Shown here in pieces: positions 33,600 to 46,400 of a DNA stretch of 64,000 nt. Within the stretch, counting starts at the first letter, position 1; every line of letters starts with the position of its first letter. The DNA lies in contig CM060732.1 in assembly GCA_030704615.1 (NCBI GenBank), positions 64,461,053 to 64,525,052 on the forward strand. The letters are read 5' to 3'. The notes beneath the pieces are model-generated. The model saw only the letters and a program-made list of their open reading frames with translations, was not told the origin of the DNA and searched no databases. This DNA comes from Takakia lepidozioides. Lineage: Eukaryota > Streptophyta > Takakiopsida > Takakiales > Takakiaceae. The position numbers and the translations under genes are program-made.

Positions 33600-35690
33600 C
33601 AGAGCCCAATTGTGACACTTCTGACTAGCTTATAGATGTGTATGGATAAGTGTGGTATTGACCAGTGTTGGACTAGTATCGTATTTTGAACACACCAGGC
33701 TGGTACTGGTATATAGGCCTCCGGCCAATTGTGATACCAGGGAGGTACTGGTATTGGCAAAAATATGAGATATGGATACCAAATATCAATAATACCTGAT
33801 TGGTGTTGTGTTTTACGGGTATCAATAGCAATAGTTTTCAGAAATCGATACCAGGGTATTATCCGGTGTTGGGCGGTTACCCGCCTGGACCCAGGTTAAC
33901 CGCCGGTTCAGGTTCAGGTTAACCGGAACCGGACCGGAACCGGAACCTGCCAATGGGGATGGGCGCAGAATCGAACCTGCGGTTCCTGCTGGGTGTGAGA
34001 ACCGGAGAAAGGGGGCGCAGTGGGATAAAAACAGGTTCCGGTTCTTGACCCCTTGGTGGGGCTGGTGGCCCAGGGCAAAACTTATTTAATGCTCTCAAGC
34101 TCCTGGGATCTTGGGTTCAATGCTTGAAGGCCATGAGATTCTATGTTCAATGCTTCAGCGCAATGAGATCTGGGGTTCAATCTCCAGCTCCATGATATCC
34201 TAGCTAAGTTCATTAATAAAATGTTTGAAGATGCCAATACTTGCCAGGTAGCTGAATAGTACTTTCAACCCATAAAATTTTACCCATTTTCTTTTACCAG
34301 TTTATTTAGAGTATTTTTGTTTGTTTTTTTGTGTTAGTGAAAACTAACAAAATCGTTGGATTTTAGTTCAAATATGTGAATACACTGCTATGTAATCTAC
34401 CGGACTGATAAAATATTTTAAATTTAATTTAATTAAACAAATATATGTTTAAAATAGAACCGGAACCTAACCGGAACCGATGGTTTTTATCAGCAACTAA
34501 TCGGTAACCGGAACCGCCCCCATGTTTAAAAGTTGGATCCAGAACCGGCTCAATAAAAAAAAACCGGAACCGGATCCGGAACCGTCTCTTGAAATAATTG
34601 TGGAACCGGAACCGAAGGTTTCTTCACAAATGCAAGAACCGCCCAACACTGGTATTATCCATACTGGTCTGGTATAAGAAAAACTCATGATATGTTAAAT
34701 ATTGAAAGGCCCACTTCTGATATAAATGTGTACAAGCATGCTTCTCATTGATTTTATTCCTCAAAGTATTCCTCAAGTTCCTCAAAGTATTGATACCTAG
34801 GTTTTCTTCACAAATATGGATATGGTACTGATATCAGGTACCAGATTTTCAAACCCACCGGACTGGTAGGGTATCGTCCACAATATTGGAAAGCAGATAC
34901 CAGGCCAATACGGGTATATGCTAGGTAGTGTCCTCATGTGATATCAGACTGGTCTAGGTACTTCATACCAATATACATACCAATATTGATACCAATTTCT
35001 TATGGGTATACCAATCCAACACTGGTATTGACCAGTGTTGTAGGGATACGTCCATTTTAACATACCAGACTGTTAATGGTAGGTCCAACTTGGCTCTTGG
35101 GTCCAACTGGTAGGGCCCGGGGTAGATTAAGACTGTCTGGTAGGTTATAGGATGGGTATGGGTATTTCCAATTCTGAGATACCCCGGTCCAGGCATGGGT
35201 ATGGCAAAAACTCAAATGACATATAGGTGGAGCATATGGGGGGAGCATGTGCAATGGTATGGTATACCCCAACAGTCATCATATTGTATTCAAAGCTGAA
35301 ATTAAAACCAAATTGAGGACAACATACAAAAGGTAAAAGAAAATTGCAATCACACATACCCATGCAAACTAATTTGTATTGCTTATAAATTAGTGAAGGT
35401 CTTTGTATTGTAAGGTTGGATTGTAACAATTGGGAGAAAAGCTCGATGCCATGATTAAAACTGAAGAAATCCTACATATTGTACCTTGTATGCTGATCAT
35501 TGTATGCCATACCTTCTACCCCTATTATATCATTACACATACCCATGCTAGCTTGGGTTCATCAATCCTCAATACGGGTCTCAAGCGGAGTATGAAAGTA
35601 GTTCATACTTAGATTGGTATGGTAGGTAGGGGGGTAGGTCCAGTACTGGCACATACCAATACAACAGTGGTATTGACGCGAGATATTGGT
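33600..35690. repeat. Degenerate GGTATTGG / ACCAATAC and AACCGG repeats
   Basis: 33650-33860, 34640-35060 and 35560-35690 consist of scrambled words such as CCAGTGTTGGACTAG, GGTACTGGTAT and ACCAATATTGATACC. 33880-33960 and 34450-34640 hold AACCGGAACCG minisatellite units. No gene is seen. This looks like decayed satellite-like filler next to the O-methyltransferase gene. Confidence 0.7.
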
Positions 35691-36757
35691 GCACGCGTTT
35701 TTAGTGCAAAATTAATGCGAAATCGGTGAATACTAATAGCGTAGTCAATTTTGCATTAAAAACGTCAATATGTCGCACGTTAAACATGTTAATATCACAC
35801 ATACCTATGCATCATGGCATTCATGCCCATCCTATTGATGATGCGTGGAGCAAGTTTGTGATAAGGCTATTAATAGGACGTCGATGGAATTTTTGGACTA
35901 GTAGCATTCGAGAAGACCCCCTGCTATCGGATATAGCAGGAGCCAGGACGGTGGCGAGGTGTTATGGCGACTTGCTATATCCGGTAGCAGGGGCTCCTCT
36001 CGAGCGCTACCGGACATAACCGGCTTTTAGGGCAGCGAGCCAATGTTTACCCTTGTACGTATCTACCACCACGTTTGTGCCTATGTACCTACCTCCTCGT
36101 TCCTATCTAGACTCTCGCGTTTCGTGGAGATTTTTGTGGTGCTTCTGAAATGGAAGGGAGAAAATCTATCAAATCTTCAGGTGGACCGAGAGCTTCTCAT
36201 GTTACTAATGGTGTCTATCAAGCTTTATCAGTTGCTGGAAGTGGCGATTGTAGTAAGTCTGCAGATGTACATGATCAGGCGTCTTTTGACTTACATTACA
36301 ATAATGTTGATGTTGAGGGGAGCGATTCTAATAAAAGGAAGTGCATCCTTGTATTGGTCAGCCACCACACCCTGTCCGAGGTGTTATGAGGTCGGGTGAT
36401 GATTCTCTCTTGATCGATGCTTCTACTGCATCTTGTGGCTTAACAGTTGAACCATGTTCTTTAGTCACAAATGATATTGTTCAAGTTACATCAAGTTCTT
36501 CATCTACTACAGGTGTTTCCAACCCTAGTAGAGGGTAGCTTTATACCTCAAACAACCTATTCATGGAAATGGCTTGAATTCAGCCACAGATGACATATAC
36601 TACAGACATATATTACACTAGTTGGCCTCCATTTTTCAAAATTGTATGTAACTTGGAGACCCATAAAATGACAATACACTGTTTCATTTTTGTAAAACAG
36701 AATAAACAACAATGTTCAGTGCAGTCCGTTGTGTATATTTGTTGTGGTATGATCTTT
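35691..36757. other. Spacer left of the MULE-like element
   Basis: A short inverted pair is present at 35920-35995 (CCTGCTATCGGATATAGCA against GCTATATCCGGTAGCAGG). Small frames at 36043-36540 have no family match. Confidence 0.4.
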
Positions 36758-36835
36758 GTTTGAACGGGGGAATGCTTGCGCGTGAGCCTGTGAGCCTGGC
36801 TAGGCTCACGCCACGTCAGCAAGCATCCACGTGTT
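36758..36835. repeat. Left target duplication, terminal repeat and subterminal hairpin
   Basis: GTTTGAACG is followed by GGGG, then AATGCTTGCGCGTGAGCCTG. Just inside is a hairpin (GTGAGCCT..AGGCTCAC) and the subterminal word GCTCACGCCACGTCAGCA. The same word appears near the right end (47415 onward). The inner TGCGCGTGAGCCTGTGAGC matches the complement of 47511-47529 at 17 of 19 bases. Confidence 0.7.
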
Positions 36836-37196
36836 CAGGCCCTATTTCCGTCCCCCCCCCCCTTATTACCACGGATCAGCTGTCGCCTATGTCCTAATTT
36901 TTTATCCCTCTTCATTGCCCCCACATGAATATTCTTTGTGGCCGAGAACAATGGCAGGTTTGCGGATGAATTATGATTGAGGTCATGACTTTGGAATGAG
37001 GAGATCGCCCACTAGAGAACTGAATATTAAAAGCAAAAAAAAATTCTTGGCAAAGCAGTACATTCATTCCAACACACAAACATTTTTCAATTCCGCAATC
37101 CGAAGACCTACCCTAGGCAATCCCTAACTGTACTTACGGGAACGCGCAAAGAACTTGAAAAACAGTTTGGGGATGGAAGCAAAACCAAAACACAAT
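36836..37196. other. 3' flank of the ParB-methyltransferase gene
   Basis: Non-coding, with a C run near 36860; expected to hold the polyadenylation region of the leftward gene. No clear signal was identified. Confidence 0.35.
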
Positions 37197-38467
37197 TTAT
37201 TGAGCCTCGGTACTTGAACCTAAAGAAATATTGGAGGTTTCAGAGGAACCACTTCCAGAGTTTACAGCAATATCATCTATGAATACAGCAGCACATCCAT
37301 GACGTTTTTTTTTTCCACGACCTTCATGGAGATGCGAATACAGTGTTTGTTCGGATAACACCCGTGCGCAAGCTTCCGCGTAAACCGGCAAGCGGTTGGA
37401 TCTAGGGGGACTCGGGGACATGTAGTATCCTTGGAAACCGAAAGGTGTCTGCTGATTCGATGACTGGTGCCGAACTCTGAAAAGCAAGAAGAGGAATGGT
37501 GGTAGATGTTAACATCCAGATATAGACAATGTAAGCCACTATTTGTCGAACGGGAACGACACAAGGAAATGCAACATATTTTGCACGACTACAGAAGAAC
37601 TTACTCACACTCAAAATCGGAGTCCACGTCCAGATCCTCGTCAGGCGCTTCGGGCTCCTCCAGAAGTCCCTCTGTGGATGGGGCAGAAGTAGTGTCCGAC
37701 TCAAGCTGACGAAGCTCGCTTGAGAAGAGCTCCGTATCAGCTTCCATGCCGAGGAAGTGCCTTCCGGCGCTCTTGCAAGCATGAAAACATGCTCCTGCAA
37801 ATCCAAGAAGAACGAGAAATAAAAACAGGGTTTCCCTAAGGTCACTGCCCATATGTCAAACACAATGTGAAGGGCCCCACCTGTGCCCATAGACAAGTCA
37901 ACCACCCGCCCACCATGACGGCTGCATGTCTCCACCAAAGTCTGCATGAAAGCTGGAGATTTCTCCCGTGCACCTCTCCAAGGGACACCAATCGACCTTT
38001 TCATAGTTCGACCCGAGTCGACGTAATTGAAGATAACATCATCCTCCACAGGCTCGCAGGTGGGGTCAATGTGAGCTGCAAGGTCCCTCAACTGAAACTC
38101 AGCAACACCAGGAGGAAGAGTGTCATTCCGCCTCACCAGGCACAAAGCTTCGAACACCCGTGTCTGTCAATAATCACGAAGAGAGCATGAGACAGAAGAC
38201 ATAACCCACCATTTTGATTTACCGAAAAACCACGAAACATCAATTGAAAGGAACCAACTCACTTTCTGCCCCGGGAACTTGCCCTTCGTAAGAGGCAGAG
38301 TATTGATGCATGTCCAAGTTTTGATGACACGAAACCCGGAAGCTTTCATGTAGCTGAAAAGAGTTCTTCGAGCCGACATGTCCTTTGACTGCATGAGAAG
38401 AAGAGCCCCCGAGTCTGAAAGGAATTTGTTGCTGAACGAGAAAGCCCACGCCAAAACAGGACACACC

Positions 38468-39002
38468 ATTCGATGAAGTTGTTTTGAGAAACCTGAACGA
38501 CAATGCCGCAGCAATTGCCCCATTGGTTGACAAAGACATCCAGGACAGAATCATTTCTGCTCTGGCTGCAAAAGAGCCCGAGAAAACTGCTACTCCAAAA
38601 CGAAAGGGGAAGATTCTTGGGGATCCGAAGGGGAAGGGGAAAAGTGCAGCTCCGCAAGGACAGGGACCGTCAGAGGTTCCTGAAAGACAACCTTCTCCCA
38701 CAAGGAGGGATAGGAGAATATAAAAGCCGAGGGAGCAACACTTATGTCTAAACTGTTGTATGAATAATTGTGTTTTGGCAACTTGTTGTGGCTTGTCCAG
38801 GGGATTGATCTCCTGTTAGATTTGGATTGGGCTTCTTACACTGTCACCTGTTTTTTTGCTGTAGGTCACAAAAAGTCCGGAATGGGTGAATGGAGTTCAG
38901 CAGGCATACGCGATTGACCTTGTGGTGCTGGACATTCCTGACGGTTTTCCTGTCCCTGATGTGTTCCCTTCCAATTCGACCCCGACTTGGAACAAATCGA
39001 AT
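38468..39002. other. Inverted block inside the methyltransferase gene
   Basis: Coding sense switches to the plus strand between ATTCGAT (38468-38474) and its complement ATCGAAT (38996-39002), while exons on both sides read on the minus strand. Turning the 521-bp interior over restores the family order: the exon ending at 39011 runs on, in frame apart from the TAA, into F-D-E-V-V-L-R-N-L-N, and the motif IV exon then precedes the V-L-A-W-A-F exon. At the second joint a one-base frame difference remains. Confidence 0.7.
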
Positions 39003-39299
39003 TCTCGTTACTGCAGGTCGAGGTACCACCCACAGTCTCTGAAGTGCGCCCTGCTCCAGTCTTTGGCAATACCAGCCGTGTACATTGTCTTGTCATTGGA
39101 GGGGTCAGCCCATGAATAGATGAAGTCTGGGTCATCGCTAAGGTACTTTCCCGGTATGAGGATATGATACATATACCTGAATTACACACCAAAAACCCAG
39201 ACAATCATTCGATCTGAAAATGAAAAAGAACACACATCCGGAAAAAGATATTGAAATGCAGGAAGGCAACACTCAGAAAATGAACTTTTGCAATCCCGA

Positions 39300-39926
39300 A
39301 TCAACCTTGCGTTGACGCAATGTTGATTCAAGCAGAAATGGGAAACACCGAATGATAATGTTGTGTTGATAGAGACAACGACTGACAAGCGCAATTCAAC
39401 ATTGCTTCAAAGCAAGGTTGTTTTCATTCACAGAGGAAATGGAAAACACTGCTTGAAAACTACCATGTGACTATGTACTGGTGCGGATATTCAACATTGC
39501 GTTGGCGCAATGTTGAAATCCTCTGTTGAAACACATGTCAATGGTATCTGATAATCATAAGTTTCCTACAATTGTATGGAAATTGGGAGATTGCTGCGGG
39601 ACATTTCCAGCAATCCATACCGCCAAACAACGTTGCGTCAACGCAAAGATGTTTGTTGGTATAGTGAAAGCTGTAAATAGCATTTCAAACAGACTCCAAA
39701 CAGTCTTATGTTCATCTTGGCAGCATTGGAAATGGATTTGAACTACCCAAAACCATAGGAAAAGTTACATAGCCTACCACTTCATCAACCTTGCGTTGAC
39801 GCAAGGCTGATTTTCCTGTCAGTTTATCCCCTTTCACATGCAGAAAAACGGCATTATGGGATACCCTGGTATAGGTAACTGAAACCAGGACAATGGGATA
39901 CAACCTTGCGTTAACGCAATGTTGCT
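39300..39926. repeat. TTGCGTNNACGCAA palindromes in an intron
   Basis: Five copies lie at 39301, 39491, 39627, 39784 and 39900, with one worn copy near 39393. Consensus CAACCTTGCGT plus its complement, with TG, CA, GG or TA at the centre. All lie between the exons ending at 40062 and starting at 39176. Confidence 0.9.
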
Positions 39927-41780
39927 CGACTGCACATGCAGAGCCCTCAGAGATCCCTCAAAGCCCTGCAAATTCGCAATTCTTTATGGAAAGAACGACA
40001 CGACACAAGAATGCAGAAACATACCCTTCAAGTACCAAATTTGATTTAAGGAGGTCACACCTGTTTAACACTCGTTTCATTGTCTTGCTTGCTGTTGTAC
40101 TGGTTTTTGAATTCGTACGACCTGGAGATTCCTTTGTCTTTGTCAAACTCCCTGAAGAAGCAGTTTTTCCAAACAGCGAGCTTCCATCTCCTGATGTAGG
40201 CCTCCAGTGTGATCCGGGGGCAAGCCATCTGGATTTTATAGTCTGCCATCGACTCAGCAAGTGCAGCCACTGTACGTTTTTCCAACTGCAACAAGAAAGC
40301 TCATGAGAATTTGGGAGAGGTTACGGAGCAACACAAATGTCTGAAAATGGTTTGGTGGAAACCTTACCTGGCTCCAGAATGTGGCTTTGTGTAGCCACTG
40401 GTCGAATGTGTGATCGCTAACAACTTTTATTGCTTGTGTCTTCGGGTCCCTCTCTGGAGTTGGGAACATGTTTGTGTCTCTCACAAGAGGATCCGAATTC
40501 CATATCTCCAACCACCTGATTTTGGTTGCATTGTCCACCATTGAAATGGAAATGCGATGTAGTTTCTCTTGAGTCATTTCTGGCTTGGAGCCATACTTGT
40601 CATAGTGTGCTTTCACCTGCTCCAGAAATTCCGTGCCAAGACCTGGATCTGCTATCCGGATTTGTTTGTCAAATGCACTCATGAGGTTCTTCCTTTGATT
40701 ATTCATCTCGAACTTCATCATGTCCTCAAGCCCAGTTGCAGACCGCTGCTCTTCTGTGTGGGAATCATAGTACTCTGCTTTCGCCTTCAAACCAGGTAAA
40801 AAGAATCAAACACTGGCGTTTCTTCACAAAATTTGCAGTAACAACAGGCAAACACGTGTCAAGAAGCTTACAGTGTACATGTAGTCAAGAAAAGCCTCCC
40901 TCGTCAAGCTGTACCATGTGCTTGTCTTCTTCTCAGCACACCTCTTCATCTGCTGAGGACTGAGCACGTTCGTGAATGACTCCAGTGGCATCAGCCCTAC
41001 CTTCTGGATGCGGAATAGAGTGTGGCACAGATTGGTCGTCACATGAGATGTTTCATTGGACCTGGAAAAACCTTCAACTCATAAGATGATTTCAAATTGT
41101 CGAAACGCGGAACAAACACAAAGTTGGAAACTTACTTGTTTATGTCGTGCATGGCTGTCAAGAGCTGTGTGACACGTCCTTTGTGATCGAGAACCATGGA
41201 AACCACGCTCCAGTGCCATTCGATCTCATCCGAGTGCAAGCTTGAAATGTAATCCATCTAGGCAAGCAGTCCGTGGTTCCCATCCCAGACAAAAAACATC
41301 TTTCCCATGAATGCTTTTGTGGAGGCCTTTTTGGACAGCTTAAACTCGAACTCCCTGTTTACATCCCGCCAGCATGCATCCCAACTTTGCTCAATGTCCT
41401 CTGTTACAAGACACTCCTCTCCTTTCGTGTTCATAGTGGATACGTAGAACACTGCTGATCCCTTGACATAGCCATGAACAAAGTCGTTCTTCAACTTCGT
41501 TATATCATTCCTCAATGCCGGTCGAACAGCGGGCATGGAGATCATCCTGCACAGCGGAATGACCAGGTTTCCGCCAGGAACCTCCATCGACAGAATCACC
41601 TTCGACGAGTTCACTTTTTGCCCACCCATTATCTCCTCGGCCTTGTCTTCATAGTGTCCCTCCAATGAGTCTTCCTCACCTTCACCTTCTGACGCAACCA
41701 AATCTTCCCCCTCGGATTTCTTTTTTCTTTTCCTCTGCACACAATGAATACTCTGTGAGTGACAGATTGAGCTCCGATGG

Positions 41781-42300
41781 ATCAACCTTGCTTTGACGCA
41801 AGGTTGATTGATGGGGATGTAGTTTAGACTGAAAAGCATACAGGAAAAACTTTTGAACCCAAAAAATGCTTTGCGTTGACGTAGGGTTCTTTTGGGAGCT
41901 TCAAATAATCAACTTTCCCTACCTTATAGTCCAGGGTATGAGAGTTCGGACGCTTCGATTGAACAAAAAAGGCATCAAAACCAGCCTTGCATCAACGCAA
42001 GGTTGATTCCTGTGCGGCATCTGTTCGTTTCACCAGAAGTTCTAAACATACACTATAGAGGTCGGCATCAACCTTGCGTTGACGCAAGGTTGATTGCGAG
42101 CTCTCGGATCGGGGTTCAACAAACAAAATATCTACAGGAAAAGGAGATTGTTGTCTCTGCTTCTTCTTTGCAATTGATGATGCGTCGCAAGCATGCATAT
42201 TTGTCTAGCTTGATTGTAGTGCAACATCTGCACTGTTTTGATGCCCAACATATACACTTAGGAGGTCGACTTCAACCTTGCGTTGACGCAAGGTTGATGT
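41781..42300. repeat. TTGCGTNNACGCAA palindromes in the first intron
   Basis: Copies at 41781, 41981, 42067 and 42265 plus a half copy near 41870. The last is extended by GTCGAC on both sides to a 40-bp near-perfect palindrome. The intron runs from 42364 to 41735. Confidence 0.9.
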
Positions 42301-42729
42301 CGACCTCAATGCTTAGCATGAACCAGACAGAAACAGAGAGAGAAAAAGAGAGTTCATAGCCACCTCCGGTTTCTTCTTTGCACTTGATGATGCTCCTGAC
42401 GCATTCAATTTTTCCATGGGGTCTGGAGGTAGCATGCTTCCAAGGAGGTCCGGGTGGTGCGAAACAAGGGCAGACGGCAGCGTTTCCGCGTCCGTTTGTT
42501 CTCCCTGCTCTTTGAAGACCTGGTTCTCCACTCGCAGTGCTTTCTCCCGAGCCCAGCTCACTTCCTCGTCCTCCCCCCCTTCTATTGGAGGTTGCTCATC
42601 GGTCGCCTCCGGGATCACTTCAAGACCTTCCTCTCCACACTGTGGTTGCAGAATCTTGTTTTGCCCTTCGTCTTCCTCTACGCCGGAGGTTTCTTCTCCC
42701 ATTCTAAGTTCCCGTCTCGCCTTTCTCAT

Positions 42730-43409
42730 CCTCTCCTTAGCGCGTGCCCTTTGCTTGTTTGATGTGAAATAAAGTGTTCTTCGACGCTTGCTTCTCCCTC
42801 GGAATGGGGTCACCGTCTCTGCAGAATCCAGGGTTGCAAAGACAATAAGGAGAAGAGGGAAAAAAGAGGACTATCGGAGGTTCATCGCAAGGCCTTCAAC
42901 GCCAAGATATTCGCTCGCAACGTTCAGTGCGCCACTGACTCGTTCCACATGCATGGCGAACACGTGTCCATATTATCGTTATGAATATCGGCGGAGATCA
43001 TTGGATCCTCATCCATCCAAAATTCGTTGGGGTCTAATCACCTCTCATCTGAAAAAGTTCATTATTGGGTAATATCTTCTGGGATGTTCCAGAGGAATGT
43101 GAAGTATGTACAGTTGTACAGCGATGCAGGTGCCGTTAAAATTAAATGGAAATGGGCATCTCTTCTGGACTCTCTGACATGACAACCAAATGGCGGCTCT
43201 GTCAGTCAATCTGTCAACTAATGCACTGGTGGGGCACTTGTGAAAAAACAGTTGGATTCTAGGATTAGGAGATCTGCAAGCCGGAGCGATACCTGCAATT
43301 GTGTGTGAGGACGCCAAAAACTCCGCTCCCACACAACCTGCATTCAGAAGCACCATCGGACTGTGAACTCTACTTTCTGAAGCAACATCGACATATGGCC
43401 TCCCAGGCC
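42730..43409. promoter_or_regulatory. Divergent intergenic region of the MULE-like element
   Basis: About 680 bp separate the start codons of the leftward and rightward genes. The second family member has the same layout (54812-55428, about 617 bp). A shared bidirectional promoter is inferred from the arrangement; I identified no specific elements in it. Confidence 0.5.
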
Positions 43410-46400
43410 ATGGGCTCCCTTGACGCGGACTTCTTCAGTGAGGACCACCCTGTGCCATTTTCTTACGAGGTGGAAGATGATGGTTTTGCGGTGGTGCATG
43501 AACTCGTCCTCGCAACGCAGTTTCGGTTGGAAAATGGAAGTCTATTCGTTCAGAGGGAAGTGTACGATGCCAATGGAAAACTTCTCAAGTACGCGTTCCA
43601 GAAACCTTCGCATACTGCACCAACCACACAATGGAGAGTGCCTCCAGGCAGATACAGGGTGCTTAGTGCTCCTCTGAGACAGTCTGCAGGATCGTTCGTA
43701 ACTCCTGGCACGGCAACATCAGTGGCCCAGGAGAAAACACCCGTGGTTGTCAAGAAGGAGACGAGTAGCGTTAACACTGTGGTTGAGCTTTCGGACTCAT
43801 CCTCCGATGACACATGTGCAATACCGCCCGTGGATCAGCCATGTCCACATGTAGAAGCAGATGTGGAGGAGATCACCGGTGTCATTCCTAAACTGAAAGC
43901 CATGGGTGGGATGGCAGGATTCAAGAGTGAGTTGAGGGGGATAGACTGGAGCACTTTCAATATTCAGAGGGTGGCATTCTTACCGGAATCTTTTGATGGT
44001 AATACTGTTTTCGAGCTGCCTCCTCCTGGTCGCATGGGGGGCATTTCCAGTCTCCTGGAAGGAATGGACAAAAAGCATGATGGACACCCTTGGTGCCGCA
44101 CAAAAACCTCCAATATTCACAACACCGACAAACTCATATTCAGGCGAACAGTCTGTAATGGGCACCTGAAATGCGAGAACATGAAATGCAGACACTTCGC
44201 ATTGTCAGGTGTGCAAAACCAAAGCGAATGGGATGGTGTCAGTGAGAATCCATTCAAGCCTAGGGTGACACCACCATACAGTAACATTTTTGTGTGCAAG
44301 TTCTGTAGGGTACCACCTTGCTGCCTTGCTTTGTGTGGCGCCATAATGTATTATGTGGTGCATCGATTCAAAACCCTGACTAGAGCCTGTGTCCATTTCG
44401 GTTTTCACAACCACCCTGTGTCCAAGGGGGATTATAGGGAGAGCGTTGACACAGTCTCGCATCTGATAAGGGAAGAGTTGGATACCAATCCAACTGGAAC
44501 CACATCTGCAATTGCCATGGGGGCGAGCAAGTCCTTTCTGGAAAGCCGTATTCTGTGTGCATCAAGTTCGGTTGGAGGAATACTGGAGGGACCAGCTTTG
44601 GACACTGTTATGGACCATTTCTCAACTTTGACTTCTCCAAACATTAGGAATCAGGTGAACGCTTTAAGAATGGGCTCTGGGAGCCGAGGTTATATGGACA
44701 ATATTATGGATTTGAAGAAAATGAGCATGTACGACTACATCCAAGACAGCGTTTTCCCGGACAAGGAGCCAGGAAAGTGTTCTTGTTCAAAATGTCCACA
44801 AAAGGTGAGGGCAGCGGGGTCAGCTTGGTTAAACGTATGCAGAAGGGTGGCGATCTTGGCAACTGCTTCCTTATGTTCGATCATGTCAAGAGGGTTAAAG
44901 ACTGGACCACAATGGCATGTCATGTTTACGACCGTGTGTACCAGCGGGTCATGACAATTGCAGTGTGTGACATGCAGTCAGAGGACACAAATTCACAACA
45001 GCTTATGTGGGAAGCTCTCGTTCGTGTTATGGCCTCCAATGGTCTCCCATCTCCCAATTTTGTTGGTTTCATGGCCGATAGTGCTCAAGCTAACTTCAAC
45101 GCTGTCCGCATTGTGTTCGGACGGGAGATCCAAAAGTGCCAATGCCTGGAAGAGAACGTACGTGTCTTTTCCATTGGACACAAACCCTGGACAAACACAC
45201 AAAGACATACATCAAGCCAGATATGCAGACTATGCATCGTCAACTGTGCAAACAGTACAAAGACGCCAAAACTATGGGGGAAGCGAATACATTGTTCCAG
45301 ACAATTTGTGCCTGGTGGTACTCATCTGGAGCGGCATCGGAGGACAACATGAGGGCACTACAAGACTGGTTCGTATTTTGGCACTTCCGTTACCGACAAT
45401 GGGGAGCGGCCATGACAACGGTGAGTGGTTTGCATTCACCTTCGTTTGGGTGCTTCGGATATATGTTTCATGGTCCAATCCTTATATCGGTTTTGTGTTT
45501 TTTTGCCTTGCAGCATATGTCCATTGAGGAGATGGCGGACATGCCTTCTTGCAATCTTGCGGAGACAGTGCACAATGCCTGGTTGCAGCAATCCGGCAAA
45601 AAAGGAAGAGATTTGTATGCGGCGACGGCCGATGACCTTATTTGTGCTCTGCAGCAGCAAACCAGATACAGGTCATTCTTGAGGGGTGGCCTTGGTGGCA
45701 AAGGCCCGGACAGGATCGAGTTGATGTTGCGGGCAGCTGGAAGATCAGGGGATCCCAGCAAAATAGCGCGGGCCGTGAGCATATGTGCAGATGGCACCCC
45801 TCTCGTGGGAAGAGTTCCCCATCTCGAAGGCGAAGAGAGATTCGGGTCTTGCAAACGGAAATTGGACACCCCTCCGGGATCGGATGCAGATTCCCATAGG
45901 GCGGACAGGGTGAACTTCTCGACGCCACGTGTTCCCTTGGATCAGAGATGGAATTGCGGAACATTCACAGGTGAGGGCTACTCTGCCCCAGAGCGGACCC
46001 CTGCATCAAGCACTGTCATTGCAATGGTTGAAGACCAGAACGTGGTGCCGCATATAATCGAGTCCATGGGCTTAGACGAGGTTTGGCATATAGAACGCCC
46101 AAGTGTTGGATTGCGTGTGAAATGCGCGGCGATCAGGGCCACCAATCATGAAAAATGTACATCATTAATATCCAGAGGGAAAGAACGCATTGCAGCTCCT
46201 ACATTCACGGGTTTGTTTCTCCCTTACGGACAAGGCGAGGCAAAGAACCACAAGTTCTGGTTCTGCGCTGACGATTGTGGGAGATGTGTGCATGGGACAG
46301 TGAGGCCTTCCGTGGTAAGGAAGCCTACTCCACCAACCATGTGGCCTGTGAAGATGGGCACAGGTCTCACTCACCGAGAGATCGCAATGCTGGAAGAGGC

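Larger units (their letters stand above)
37197..42729 (-). pseudogene. ParB-like domain joined to a beta-class DNA amino-methyltransferase
   Basis: Proposed exons (minus strand) are 42729-42365, 41734-41137, 41061-40872, 40784-40368, 40285-40062, 39176-39011, an inverted block (38475-38995, readable on the plus strand), about 38466-38263, 38163-37881, 37794-37609 and 37476-37197. The acidic, basic-patched N-terminus is followed by a ParB/Srx-like core with F-V-W-D-G-N-H (about 41290). Then comes a helical middle, and a methyltransferase in permuted order: motif IV-like D-L-V-V-L-D-I-P-D-G-F (plus strand, about 38935), a strand F-L-S-D-S-G-A-L-L-L-M, then motif X/I V-V-D-L-S-M-G-T-G rejoined across an intron to A-C-F-H-A-C-K-S-A-G-R-H-F-L-G-M-E-A-D. 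This resembles bacterial and phage N4-cytosine or N6-adenine methylases joined to ParB domains. Damage: W to TAG at 41258, TAA at 39008-39010, H-R to H-G in the signature, and the inversion. Confidence 0.75.

Noticed and set aside
33880-34640. AACCGG repeats as regulatory arrays
   Set aside because: Degenerate minisatellite-like words with no consistent unit or gene association.
43299-43409. Longer N-terminus for the transposase
   Set aside because: The frame is open upstream, but the paralogue starts at the M-G-S codon and the extra codons show no similarity.
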